Shown: piece after piece, positions 45,027 to 54,222 of the stretch
Numbering within the stretch: the stretch's first letter is position 1
How the letters are laid out: the number at the start of each line of letters is the position of its first letter
Assembly: GCA_947184155.2 (NCBI GenBank)
Contig: CAMXCT020000391.1
Span: 204,001-268,000, forward strand
Length of the DNA: 64,000 bases
Direction: 5' to 3'
Source of the DNA: Cladocopium goreaui
Lineage: Eukaryota; Sar; Dinophyceae; Suessiales; Symbiodiniaceae
The notes under the pieces: generated by a model
Told to the model about the DNA's origin: nothing
The model's input: the letters and a program-made list of their open reading frames with translations, nothing else
Database searches by the model: none
Made by a program: the position numbers and the translations under genes

Positions 45027-45411
45027 CCCTTATTGAAGATCTTCAATGAATGTAGAAGTTTAACGGGGGTGGGAGAATTAAACCCTTATTGAAGATCTTC
45101 AATGAATGTAGAAGTTTAACGGGGGTGGGAGAATTAAACCCATATTTAAGATCTTCAATGAATGCAGAAGTTTAACGGGGGTGGGAGAATTAAACCCTTA
45201 TTGAAGATCTTCAATGAATGTAGAAGTTTAACGGGGGTGGGAGAATTAAACCCTTATTGAAGATCTTCAATGAATGTAGAAGTTTAACGGGGGTGGGAGA
45301 ATTAAACCCTTATTGAAGATCTTCAATGAATGTAGAAGTTTAACGGGGGTGGGAGAATTAAACCCTTATTGAAGATCTTCAATGAATGTAGAAGTTTAAC
45401 GGGGGTGGGAA
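45027..45411. repeat. 56-bp tandem repeat, seven copies
   Basis: Seven head-to-tail units at exactly 56-bp spacing, nearly identical (one unit has TTTAAG for TTGAAG). Each holds the perfect palindrome TTGAAGATCTTCAA and a GGGGGTGGG run. A diverged half-unit follows to about 45470. A (CAT)n run at 44985-45015 abuts the left side. Confidence 0.97.
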
Positions 45412-45521
45412 ATTTATATTCCCTAAATACCCTGGTTGATCTTCCCAATTGAATGTAAAGTCTAACGTTTGATATCCCCAAGTGTACAGCATAGAAGGGG
45501 TGTGGGCGAATCGGGGTGTTT

Positions 45522-45632
45522 GCGCGTAAACATACAAAGAGCTATTGAAAATGGCCATAGAAATATATAGTTGATTTACCCACTATAGCTATGGTGATTT
45601 TCCATCGTTTTTTGTATGTTTACCAGAGGGTA
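45522..45632. repeat. Family A element
   Basis: Left end CGCGTAAACATACAAAGAGC (terminus lost), right end GTATGTTTACCAGAGGGTA. This ACATACAAA subtype resembles the copies at 17.6 and 58.0 kb. Confidence 0.85.
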
Positions 45633-46056
45633 TGTAATGTACCCCATAAATGAGCCAGTTTTGTAGGTAAATAGACGTAAATACTGTATATGATGATATA
45701 TATATATAAATAGAATTATGTAAATATATATGGTGATAAACTGCCATGGCTGTTTGGGACTTTTGGGATGCCTCAGTTGAAGCATTTTCTTGTGTTGTAT
45801 AGTGTAGTCTAATAATACAACACAATTATATAATATTAGAATCATTAATGACTAATACATATTAATACAAATTAATTAGTGATTTATCCTTTATGTACAA
45901 ATCAATGATCTAATAAGTGAGGATTGATCATTTGCCAATTCCGATTCTTTTGTCGGTTGCAAGAGGACGTTGGGAGTGAAACCACTCGGCTTTCCGCGCC
46001 GCGGCCACCGTTGGTTTCGGCCGTTTTTTGCGCCGTGGGCGCTAGGAGCTTCCCAG
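45633..46056. other. Intron, AT-rich
   Basis: A TATATA run at 45698-45710. A GC-rich patch at 45960-46050 precedes the EF exon and could be coding, but the phase of the flanking exons does not require it. Confidence 0.45.
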
Positions 46057-46094
46057 GCTTCATCAACCGCAAGGAATTGGAAGCGGCGGTGCAG
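46057..46094 (+). CDS. Channel exon: EF-hand 1
   Basis: CTTCCCAG acceptor, 38 nt, CAG|GAAGGG (GA donor), phase 1 to phase 0. With the previous exon it reads LFTEHGRRGFINRKELEAAV. The central Gly, the Ile at loop position 8 and the Glu at position 12 are kept. Loop positions 1, 3 and 5 are Glu, Gly and Arg instead of Asp/Asn, so calcium binding by this loop is doubtful. Confidence 0.85.
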
Positions 46095-46602
46095 GAAGGG
46101 TTTGTCCCTTGGCCATGGATGATGGCCATGGGATGAAACACATCATGATTGGAGAAATTTCATCCGGTGTTGAGTAGGAAGAGGTAGGAAGTTTGGAACG
46201 GCGAAACCGCTTTCGGCCAAACATTTGGAACTGGGGGTGTTAACTCTGATATATGATATGTATTGACTTGTATTCAAGGCCTCAAGGCACATGGCAGCCA
46301 TCCAGGCGTTTCTAAGTATTAATTTACACGACTCCAGTAGAAGGAAACGGATGCGTTCAGGGGGTATGCTCATTTGTCCTGGTCGGTTGGTTGCCGGGAC
46401 CACTCCACAGCTGTGTCAATAGATAAGTTTCTCCCACCCCTTCTATGACTTTTCCTCCGGCTTCCGGTGAATTTCTCAGAGTGTCACATTTCATCTTGAA
46501 AATTTGCTTGAAGTGGGAGTCAATTCACTTTTCATTTCAAGTAATTTCCCTGTAATCGAAGTCGGAGTAAGTAACAGACAACAAGGCCAAGCAAGACCTC
46601 AG

Positions 46603-46686
46603 GTAACGCAGATTCTGAACAGCATGGAAGTTCCTGCAAATAAGACCGACATCTTGAAGCTCTTTGACAAGATGAACAAGGACATG
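46603..46686 (+). CDS. Channel exon: helix after EF-hand 1 and start of EF-hand 2
   Basis: GACCTCAG|GTA acceptor, 84 nt in phase 0-0, ATG|GCATGG (GC donor). Reads VTQILNSMEVPANK then ILKLFDKMNKDM. The LKLFDKxxKD ending is the entering helix and first loop residues of a second EF-hand. The rest of that loop must be in a later exon that I did not find with certainty. Confidence 0.88.
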
Positions 46687-47180
46687 GCATGGACCATCCT
46701 GGACCCTGATGGAACTCTCCACCGTTCAATCAATCTGAGCACGTCATGGAATCTCGTGCTTCATGATATATGATATTCGATGATATTCCATAGTTCCACA
46801 GGGAATTTCTTTGACCCTCGGGATTCAGGATTTCTCAATGAAACAAAGCAGGAGGCTCAACATGTCACATGTCACCGAGGATAGGAGAGTTCACCAGCAG
46901 ACGTCGCATCGATCGCCAGGCTTCAACAAGATATTTTGACTTCACAGATGGCCATCGCGCCATGGCTCGAAAACAATGCTATTTATACCATTTTATACCT
47001 ATAGGTCTTAGCATCTAGCAGATCATCTATCCCACAACAAATGGATGGTGAAAAATACTGTGAGAACACCCTTGAACACATGTTTTAGGTTTGATAAACA
47101 CATGACCAAGCTTATCAATCCCCCCAACATGGATGGTTTACCCACTTTGTACCACCATACCGAGTGATGCCCGGCCGCAG
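46687..47180. other. Intron, nothing recognised
   Basis: No exon supplying the missing part of EF-hand 2 is obvious here. Confidence 0.45.
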
Positions 47181-47239
47181 GAGGCTTCCTTTGCTGGCCG
47201 TGTGCAGGCTCGCGGGGTGCTGGGAAAGATTCGCTGCAG
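47181..47239 (+). CDS. Candidate exon
   Basis: GGCCGCAG acceptor, then EASFAGRVQARGVLGKIRC and a CAG|GTTTCA donor (or an earlier GC donor after GTGCAG, 27 nt, phase 0-0). CpG-rich in an AT-rich intron and on the same strand as the channel. No domain. Confidence 0.4.
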
Positions 47240-47833
47240 GTTTCATGCGGAAAAATTATTCAATCCCAAGTTAGATGAAAGAAGCGATTGGGGTTGAGCT
47301 TGTGCCGTAATTCAGAGGGGATTTAAGACACAGCAAAAATCACACGAGCTTTCCGCTTGGAGCGAACTTCGTATGGAAATAACAGAGTTGAGTGTTGCAC
47401 GTAACCTTCACGCTGGAATACACAGCAGATGGACCAGAGCTAGCTTTCCAACAATCTGAGTACTGTGGACTGGCGCTGGCAAAAAGACAGAAGAACTAAA
47501 AGAATCTAAAAGAATCTAAAAGAATCTAATTGTGCTAGAAGATGGGGTTGTTCATTGTCCAGTCTTCGCACAAAGGGTGCGGTGCAGCTTTCTAACATGG
47601 TTACCTTCTTGTTGGGCCATATTGAGCCCTCGAAACGGTGACACAACACGGGATTAAATCCTGAATCAGAAACATAGCCTGAAAATCAAGAGATACCCTA
47701 TGTGTGACTTCGTTTGAACTGTATCGCACTGTGATATGTGGTGATTTCCACCCTTTTTTCACAGCTGATATGCCAACCGTTGTTGTTGGGGACAAATCTC
47801 CGTGGCGGTTAGCAAAACTGCCATCAACTGTAT
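47240..47833. other. No supported gene; AGAATCTAAA run
   Basis: A 10-bp AGAATCTAAA repeat (about 3.5 copies) at 47495-47530. Confidence 0.5.
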
Positions 47834-47922
47834 TACCATCTGGTTATTTAACATAGCCATGGAAAATCACCATTTTTAACAGGTAAACCATTTTCCATGG
47901 CTATGTTAAATAACCAGAGTAA
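47834..47922. repeat. Family A element, GGTTATT subtype
   Basis: TTACCATCTGGTTATTTAAC to GTTAAATAACCAGAGTAA. Sister of the copy at 48.1 kb, 180 bp away. Confidence 0.9.
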
Positions 47923-48101
47923 TCCCAAATCATATCAAGTTGGTTACTTCCCAAAAAAGGTTCACACTGATATCCCATTCAACCATAGCAAGAGCTTATG
48001 GGGAGGCTCAAAGAACTGTTGGCTTATCATTGAAAAAATTCAGAGAAGCCATGGATTGATTCTGATATCATTGATATCCCTGCCGGAAAAGTTTCATTGT
48101 A

Positions 48102-48215
48102 TACCATCTGGTTATTTAACATAGCCATGGAAAATCACCATGTTTAATGTTTAATAGGTAAACCATCTATTTCTATGGGCCATTTTCCATGGCTATGTTG
48201 AATAACCAGAGGGTA
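48102..48215. repeat. Family A element, GGTTATT subtype
   Basis: TACCATCTGGTTATTTAACA to TGAATAACCAGAGGGTA. It shares the CATCTGG variant terminus with the copy at 47834, so the two are close relatives or a local duplication. Confidence 0.92.
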
Positions 48216-48277
48216 ATCCCAGCATCTTGAAACCAGCATCGGAAATTCCAGGGTGGAGCCTCAAAGAGAAAAAAAAG

Positions 48278-48351
48278 CAGTTGCGAGGCAGAACACATGG
48301 CGGAAGCGGTCACGAGCATCGCTGGAGGATGGAGAGTGCCCGTTTCCTCAG
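48278..48351 (+). CDS. Candidate exon, unknown protein
   Basis: AAAAAAG acceptor, two split-codon bases, then VARQNTWRKRSRASLEDGEC and PFPQ with CAG|GTTTGG donor (phase 0). The other frames are open too. CpG-rich. It may be a linker exon between the EF-hand and coiled-coil parts. Confidence 0.4.
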
Positions 48352-49674
48352 GTTTGGTTGGGTACTTTCCTCATGAAAAGCCGCAAAGAAATAGGATGAT
48401 CTTATATAAATATTTTTTCGTATATGTAATATTATGTAAATATTACATATGGATGAATTTATTGGTTTAAGCATCCAAGCAATTTGTTTTGACCCAAATC
48501 ATATAATCCCATCTTCAAACCATCATGGTTTGATGATATACGGGTTTGTTATCTTATATAAATTATCCAAAGAACTGCCGAATCTTGCCCAGAACTGTAG
48601 CTTTCTGCGGATCGAAGTTAAGCAACAATTTCCATGGTGATCTGGGAATTTCCCAGACGTTTCCACGGATGGAGATGTGGGGGTTAAACATAGGGAGAAG
48701 ACATCGGTGGAATTTTTCAGCATGGGGATTGGATGGAACTGGGTTGGAGGATATAGGGTTGGAGGGATGGGGTGTCTTTGAGAAAAGCAGCGGTGCCTTC
48801 TCGAGTTGATTTTCTTGGAGAGCATTGTATACCAGTTTCACAGGGGTGTCAGCTGATCAAGTGCACAGACTTCCATAAATGGGATGAAAACGCTACGTCT
48901 TGAACGGCAATTCGGCAGAGCTGATGGTTCCTCTTGAAAACATGACTTCCTAGAAGCCCCAGAAGCCAGCATTGTCCAGGGATAGCCCGGATAGTAATCT
49001 ATCCTGTGAGACAATTCCACATTTAGAAGACCAATCTTAGATTAGTAAAATTCCCATTGAAAGTTTGTCTTTTTCCAACTTGTGCATTGTTTGACTAATC
49101 TTAGATTGGTGAATTTTCATGAACTTTCCCATTTAAGATGGTTTTTTTCCAACTTTTGCATTGTCTGTTTGAGTACTGCATGATCAACACCTTCACAAAT
49201 GTCTGGGGATCGTTTCAGAAAGACGCCCAGATGCCCAGGTCAGGCTTCTTCGATGTGTTCCCATCTCAGCTGGGCTGGTTTCACCATGCTGATGGCCTGA
49301 CCAGTGGACGATAAAAAAAACACACACACTCGGCTATAGATTTGTGTAGGGAGAGAAGGTGAAGCTGAGTTTTGACTGGGTCGACTGGAGTTGTTCTCCA
49401 TGAAGCTTTCAGTCTTGCGAAATCATGCTGCTGATGCTCCTTTTTGAAAATGACAAGTGACTTCCAGATGCACCATAAATTGCTTTCCGACAAAAGGCAT
49501 GCATGTTATCGCACGTTGAAAGATGCTTGAAGACATCACCTCCTGATTACCCCGCTCACTGTTTATTTTTCTCAATGCGACCCTGCAACTGATGGTTTTT
49601 CCTTAAGGTACAACACAACTTGGCGGAATAACTTTGAGAAAATCACCATGTGTTTCGAGCTCCCAAAGTCATAT
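48352..49674. other. No supported gene
   Basis: Overlapping opposite frames at 48.5-48.85 kb look accidental. TAATCTTAGATTRGT words occur twice at 49033-49105. Confidence 0.45.
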
Positions 49675-49788
49675 TATGGAGGTTTCCTGAAATGGGGTAC
49701 CCCCAAATCATCCATTTATAGATGGATTTTCCATGAAATAAACCATCCAATGCTCGCTTGGGGTAGCCCCATGACTCAGGAAACACCA
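49675..49788. repeat. Family F element, reference copy
   Basis: TATGGAGGTTTCCTGAAATG then GGGTACCCCCAAATCATCC at left, GGGGTAGCCCCATGACTCAGG then AAACACCA at right. Confidence 0.85.
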
Positions 49789-49804
49789 AGTGCTTGGTGT
49801 CAAG

Positions 49805-49862
49805 AATGATGTCATGATGAAAGCCGAGCTTGCTGCCAAGGACCCACAGGGAACACATCCCA
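49805..49862 (+). CDS. Candidate exon, helical
   Basis: GTGTCAAG acceptor, then NDVMMKAELAAKDPQGTHPM and a GT donor (TGTG|GTGTCC). The first half is helix-like. It lies next to firm coiled-coil exons on the same strand. Confidence 0.4.
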
Positions 49863-49975
49863 TGTGGTGTCCGGGGTGGACGGGTTGGATGTCTATGGTA
49901 AGTCAATATGTAAATGAGGACTATTTCAGGCTCAGATTCTCATTCAGAGTTGACTCATGGTTGACTCATCATGTT

Positions 49976-50081
49976 CTGGTTGGTGGTTTGGAACATGAAT
50001 TTTATGGCTTTCCATATATTGGGAATAATCATCCCAACTGATGAACTCATATGTTTCAAGATGCTTAAAACCACCAACCAG
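49976..50081. repeat. Family B element
   Basis: CTGGTTGGTGGTTTGGAAC to AAACCACCAACCAG; 81 bp before a coiled-coil exon. Confidence 0.93.
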
Positions 50082-50162
50082 CATGGTTTTGCAATGTTTT
50101 TCCTTCAATTTCTCCCTTTTTTCTGTCACTCGAAAATGATACGAAAACCCAATGATTTGCAG

Positions 50163-50233
50163 CCGAGGAAGCTGCAGATCAGCGCCGCGAACTTCAAGAT
50201 CTCGACAAGAAGACTAAGCACCTGGCAATTGAG
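50163..50233 (+). CDS. Coiled-coil exon 1
   Basis: GATTTGCAG acceptor, two split-codon bases, then EEAADQRRELQDLDKKTKHL and AIE, with a GC donor (GAG|GCGCC), ending in phase 0. The highly charged helix has hydrophobic residues at 3-4 spacing (L, L, then L). It opens a run of similar plus-strand exons that I group as one coiled-coil region. That region could be the C-terminal part of the channel gene or a separate protein. Confidence 0.75.
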
Positions 50234-50382
50234 GCGCCAGCGAAGTCACTGCGGCAAAAACATTGTGGCAGAGCCATGCTGCTTTCTAGAAAATGAATAC
50301 CCTGCTGCGAGAATCTCAGCTGTCCTATGTCCACGGGGGTATGCCGATGTCTCCCATAGGTCTTGCTCCTCGGAAACTTCAG

Positions 50383-50436
50383 GTGCAAAAGGAGGTGAAG
50401 GGAATCCACGATGAACTGGCCGTTGTGAAAGCCCAG
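50383..50436 (+). CDS. Coiled-coil exon 2
   Basis: AACTTCAG|GTG acceptor, 54 nt in phase 0-0, CAG|GTGCTG donor. Reads VQKEVKGIHDELAVVKAQ, with V1, V5, I8, L12 and V15 at perfect 4-3-4-3 heptad spacing. Confidence 0.85.
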
Positions 50437-50672
50437 GTGCTGCTGGGGGATCCAGCGAGGTTCCCCCCAGAGAAATTTGGTGGTCGACCTGAAATAAAAT
50501 GAATAGATCAACGGTTCCATCGGATTTCCATTGGGCTGTAAATCTCAAATACTGGGATGGGATTACTCAGTAGGATTCCCAAGAATCAGAGAAGCCGTAT
50601 TTTCATCCCCATGAATCCCTTGAAATCCAGATCTGAAACATGGCCTGTTGGCACTGGCTGTGACCAGATCAG

Positions 50673-50718
50673 CAAAGTACTGGTCAAGATGGAGGAGCAA
50701 GCCAAATGGCTTGAACAG
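50673..50718 (+). CDS. Coiled-coil exon 3
   Basis: CAGATCAG acceptor, one split-codon base, then KVLVKMEEQAKWLEQ to a GA donor (CAG|GACAGC). L, M, A and L fall on a heptad. A family D element begins within about five bases of the donor. Confidence 0.7.
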
Positions 50719-50721
50719 GAC

Positions 50722-50843
50722 AGCGGGACAGCGAAATCTTGCACCAGTTGATAGGTGATAAACATCCCAGTTTATCCCATTATTTATAGGGTTTCAACAT
50801 GTTTCAACCATCTGGTTGGTGGTGCAGGATTTCTTTCACCGTA
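50722..50843. repeat. Family D element beside a splice donor
   Basis: GACAGCGAAATCTTGCACC to GGTGCAGGATTTCTTTCACC, with TTTCAACATGTTTCAACC inside as in the copy at 6.6 kb. Confidence 0.82.
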
Positions 50844-51180
50844 TCATGAAGAGCCAAGGGTGAGTTTGAACCAATCGTAAGGGGATGAGCCATTGGATTC
50901 TGGATAGTAAATGTCAGCCTGTCAGCCAAACGCCAATGGTTTGGTTTTACCATTTGGGGAGCATCTGTGCTGGTGATGCCTACTAGAGTTACTAGAGTTA
51001 CTAGAGTCATGGAAAATCCCATCCACTTCCATGGTGTCAAAGTTGGGTGATAGTTTTTCATGACATTGTTTATATAGCCGCGGAGACTTATTTTTTCCTT
51101 GGCGTCCAACAAGGGTTTGTCTGAACTACATACTCCCTATATCACCATTGGTGAATCAGCGGTCATTCTCCCTGTTCGAG
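50844..51180. other. Intron, nothing recognised
   Basis: A TACTAGAGT repeat (three copies) at 50982-51008. Confidence 0.55.
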
Positions 51181-51286
51181 TGATGCCATCGACAGTGACA
51201 AAAATCCCCAGGAGAAGAAGGAAAGAAGCACCACTTTGGCATGGGGGCCCAACACAAAAGCAACTGCACCAGGCATCGCAAATCAG
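51181..51286 (+). CDS. Candidate exon between coiled-coil exons
   Basis: CTGTTCGAG acceptor, one split-codon base, then DAIDSDKNPQEKKERSTTLA and WGPNTKATAPGIANQ, with CAG|GTTAGA donor in phase 0. Polar and probably unstructured linker. Phases are compatible with the next exon. Confidence 0.55.
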
Positions 51287-51689
51287 GTTAGATTTGTTGA
51301 GACATGTTGGCGCAGTTTGGCATCCTCTGATGATTATTCAACATTATTCAACTATTAAACTATTAAGGGGGTTCCACATGCATTCACCATCCTCTCTTCC
51401 TATCATTCGTTATCTCAAAAAATGGCAGGGTCGCAAAGATCAGCCATAAGCCTGAACTCTCAGCCAAGCCAAGCCTGTCGCCTGTGAGTTTGTTGCGGTC
51501 AGTTGAGATTAGATATGCCCATTATTCCCCACTACTCTGTAGTCATATCTTCATGATTCTTCGTTTTTTTGTTGCTGGAAAATCTCCATTACTATTCTTT
51601 GTAGCCCAACCGGCTGATGGTTTTTCATCATGTTTCACCAACCCCCAGCATGATCCTTATATTTTGTTGGCTGAATCCCCTATAAAATG
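51287..51689. other. Intron, nothing recognised
   Basis: AT-rich, no exon. Confidence 0.5.
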
Positions 51690-51812
51690 TGGGGTTTACT
51701 TAGTTATAAGTTGGTTTATACATCTAACTATAATTATAATTACCATAAACCCTATTCATTGTAAACCAACTTAGCATAACTTAGCTATCTTGGGGGCCCC
51801 CCATTGTACTAT
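51690..51812. repeat. Family C element, left end worn
   Basis: TTAGTTATAAGTTGGTTTAT to TATCTTGGGGGCCCCCCATT; the outer TACAATGTGAGG is lost at left. Confidence 0.75.
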
Positions 51813-51876
51813 CCCATTTCGGGGTTCGCGAACATTTTGCCGTGATCATGGGACCACGGACTTCAATGGACTTCAG

Positions 51877-51945
51877 GCAGACGTACAGGAGAAGCTCAGC
51901 ACTCTGCCCACACAGGCAGCTGCATTGTCTGGAATCAGCAGCCAG
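51877..51945 (+). CDS. Coiled-coil exon 4
   Basis: TGGACTTCAG|GCA acceptor, 69 nt in phase 0-0, CAG|GTGCGG donor. Reads ADVQEKLSTLPTQAAALSGI then SSQ, with V3, L7, L10, A14, L17 and I20 on heptad positions. Confidence 0.78.
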
Positions 51946-52525
51946 GTGCGGCACTCAGATGGCACCTAGATGTGAACTCCAAGCGGACTACCGGCCTGGT
52001 TTTTACATACAAAAAGCGACATGCCGAAGCCATGCCCCAGTCGAAATGTCGTGGATTTACCCAGCAAATCCCAGCAAATCCCAGCTATGGTGGGTATCTT
52101 TCCAGTTCGTTTTTCGTAAACGTTTACCAGAGGGTAAACCTCCATTTTCCTATGGTTTTCCTATGGTTTTCCCATTAAAACCTCCATGTTCCCATGGTTT
52201 TCGGGATGGGGAAGCCTCATCTCCCATAGAGGCCATGGAAAAAGTCAGGGGACCACCCATACCGTCATGGGAACCCAGTGACTTGACCCATACACGATGG
52301 GCGCCATGGTCAAGTAAGTTAGAGTAGTTAGATTAACCCATGAAATAACATGAAATGCTGATTTAATGGGATATGACTGGGGATTTCATGTGATACATCA
52401 CCAAGTATTGGATGAAATTGAATGATACACACGTATTCGGAGATGGGTGGAAGTTCATAGCTTTTGATCCCCATTTGTTGGCAGAATGGGTGGTTGTTGA
52501 TGTTGATGTGGATTCTCGCGCTCAG
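51946..52525. other. Intron; solo family A terminus and TTTTCCTATGG run
   Basis: AACGTTTACCAGAGGGTAA at 52117-52136 is a lone right terminus of family A. A TTTTCCTATGG repeat follows at 52144-52170. A Val-Asp repeat frame ends just before the next exon. Confidence 0.6.
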
Positions 52526-52633
52526 GTTGAGCTGCTCGAAAAACAGGTGCTATCCCAGTCCTCCCTGGGAGGAAAGATGGATGCGCTCACGGTTCAAGTG
52601 GCCACACAAGCCATGGTGGGAGCCAAAGTCGAG
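52526..52633 (+). CDS. Coiled-coil exon 5
   Basis: CGCGCTCAG|GTT acceptor, 108 nt in phase 0-0, GAG|GCAGCT (GC donor). Reads VELLEKQVLSQSSLGGKMDA and LTVQVATQAMVGAKVE; L14, M18, L21 and V25 keep heptad spacing. Another short helical stretch (AAGLQLMKRTMA then TAG) follows if the donor is not used. Confidence 0.82.
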
Positions 52634-53010
52634 GCAGCTGGGCTTCAGTTGATGAAGCGTACCATGGCGTAGCATCTGGGTATCATCTGGGAGTATCATC
52701 TGGCGTACCATGGCGTAACATCATCACCATGTTTCAAAGGTAAATCATTTGGTGGAAAAACGCATCGACATTTCTGACATTTCTGATAAACTCCAGTAAT
52801 GACTCACAGTTTGCCAAGAAAAATTACCGTGCTTCATAGGTAAACTGGCCGAAGAGGCAGGACACGAGAAGTAGAGTCATCTAGAATCATCATGAATCAT
52901 CCCTCTCAAGCTCCAGCCGATGTTGAGAACTAGAAATGTATAGAAATGTGCCATCTAAAATCATCTAAATCTGAACCAGCTGGTTTTAGATATCCCATTG
53001 ATGATTTATT
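52634..53010. other. Intron with duplicated phrases
   Basis: GTATCATCTGG and GTACCATGGCGTA words recur at 52660-52715. No exon. Confidence 0.55.
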
Positions 53011-53120
53011 TACCCTCTGGGTATGACTAACAGAGCCATGGTATAGATGGCCCATAGAAATAGATGATTTCCCATTTATGAGGGATTTTCCATGGCTATG
53101 TTAGTCATAACCAGAGGGTA
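53011..53120. repeat. Family A element, GGGTATG subtype
   Basis: TACCCTCTGGGTATGACTAAC to GTTAGTCATAACCAGAGGGTA. Both ends intact. Confidence 0.92.
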
Positions 53121-53733
53121 TTTACCTGTTGTTTTAATGGTGTGTTTTTTTTCCTTAGCAAGTTGTGTCTGTCAGAGGATACCCTTTGATGGGTAATCTG
53201 ACACAACTTGCGATCGGCAAAACACCGTATTAAAACAATGGCTAAATAGGAGGTTGTCATGAATGGCTAAGAAAGCAATCTAAATCATGGTAATTAAAGG
53301 TTGTCATGGTTTAGAATTGCTCAATCAATGGCTAAATCAATCGACAACTCATGGAACTACATGGGCGGTGGCTTCCACAAATCATGATGAGTTGAAGCCC
53401 TCAGGCGTTGCTGGGGCAAGCCAGGAGCTCAGTAAGCCTTAAGCTGGTGGATTTTGGTAGATTTTTGACAGCGACCTCAGTTTAAACTGTTTATAACATG
53501 TAGATGCAAATATCTGAAAGATTCGGTAAATGATGCTTAGTATCCATGAACCATGAATTGGTTATATATCTATAAGCAAACAGATGTTCTATTACTGCTG
53601 GTAGGATTTGGAGTGAATACCAGGCTTATGAAATTGGAGGAACCATCAAGATACGGCCTGAGATTGAGGGGTGATTGAAACTTTCAGAGCAGCTCGAGTC
53701 CTATCATTGTCCCTCCCAGCGACTTTTGCCGAG
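53121..53733. other. Intron with inverted AAGTTGTGTC words
   Basis: AGCAAGTTGTGTCTGTCAGA at 53157 and CTGACACAACTTGC at 53199 are inverted around TACCCTTTGATGGGTA, a small unassigned hairpin of about 60 bp flanked by TGTTTTAATGGTG/CACCGTATTAAAACA. Confidence 0.65.
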
Positions 53734-53799
53734 GTATCGGCACAGTTGATTTCTTTGAACAGTGACAAGAAACTGGATGACAAAATCAACTTCACAGAG
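53734..53799 (+). CDS. Coiled-coil exon 6
   Basis: TTTTGCCGAG|GTA acceptor, 66 nt in phase 0-0, GAG|GACCGG (GA donor). Reads VSAQLISLNSDKKLDDKINF then TE. L5, L8, then L14 and I18 follow heptad spacing. Confidence 0.72.
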
Positions 53800-53875
53800 G
53801 ACCGGGGTTGGGTGTTGGTGACTGACTTCGGAGGCGATTTTTTTGGATTTATGGTGGACACATCATGATACATCT

Positions 53876-54182
53876 ACCATACTACCATATATAATGGTAT
53901 ATAATGATATATAATAATATAATATAATGATACTTAATGATATATAATAATATATAATGATATTTAATAATATATAATGATATATAATATTGATATATAA
54001 TAATATATAATGATATATAATATTGATATATAATCATATGTAATCACATGTAATCATATGTAATCATATGTACTCATATATATATATACAATAAAATAAT
54101 AATATATAGTTATAGTTATATATAACATTATAGCTATATATGTAGTTATATAATGTTATATAATATATAGTTAGACTATTAG
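53876..54182. repeat. TATAATGATA/AT microsatellite
   Basis: About 300 bp of ATATATAATGAT and related units. Confidence 0.95.
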
Positions 54183-54183
54183 A

Positions 54184-54222
54184 TAGGCTTATAAACCAAC
54201 TTGCAACTAGGGGGCCCTTCCT
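54184..54222. repeat. Family C right end only
   Basis: GGCTTATAAACCAACTTGC then AGGGGGCCCTTCCTG; an AT tract has replaced the left half. Confidence 0.65.

Larger units (their letters stand above)
29844..46686 (+). other. Voltage-gated cation channel locus (exons listed separately)
   Basis: Twelve plus-strand exons read, in order, as S1, S2, S2-S3 linker, S3, S4 voltage sensor, S4-S5 linker plus S5, pore loop, S6 in two pieces, a charged helix and two EF-hand exons. This is the architecture of one ion-transport domain of the voltage-gated Na/Ca channel superfamily with a cytoplasmic calcium-sensing tail, in a membrane. The last four exons join with consistent phases; several upstream joins do not close, so small exons are probably missing from this reading. 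The locus spans at least 17 kb for about 0.8 kb of recognised coding sequence. Whether this is a single-domain channel or the last domain of a longer one cannot be told from the window. Confidence 0.85.

Noticed and set aside
45027-45411. CRISPR array
   Set aside because: Units are contiguous with no unique spacers, and the genome is eukaryotic. The 58.6 kb array fails for the same reason.
48523-48841. Genes of 87-100 codons on both strands
   Set aside because: Opposite overlapping frames with Pro/Ser or low-complexity sense, no domain and no splice support.
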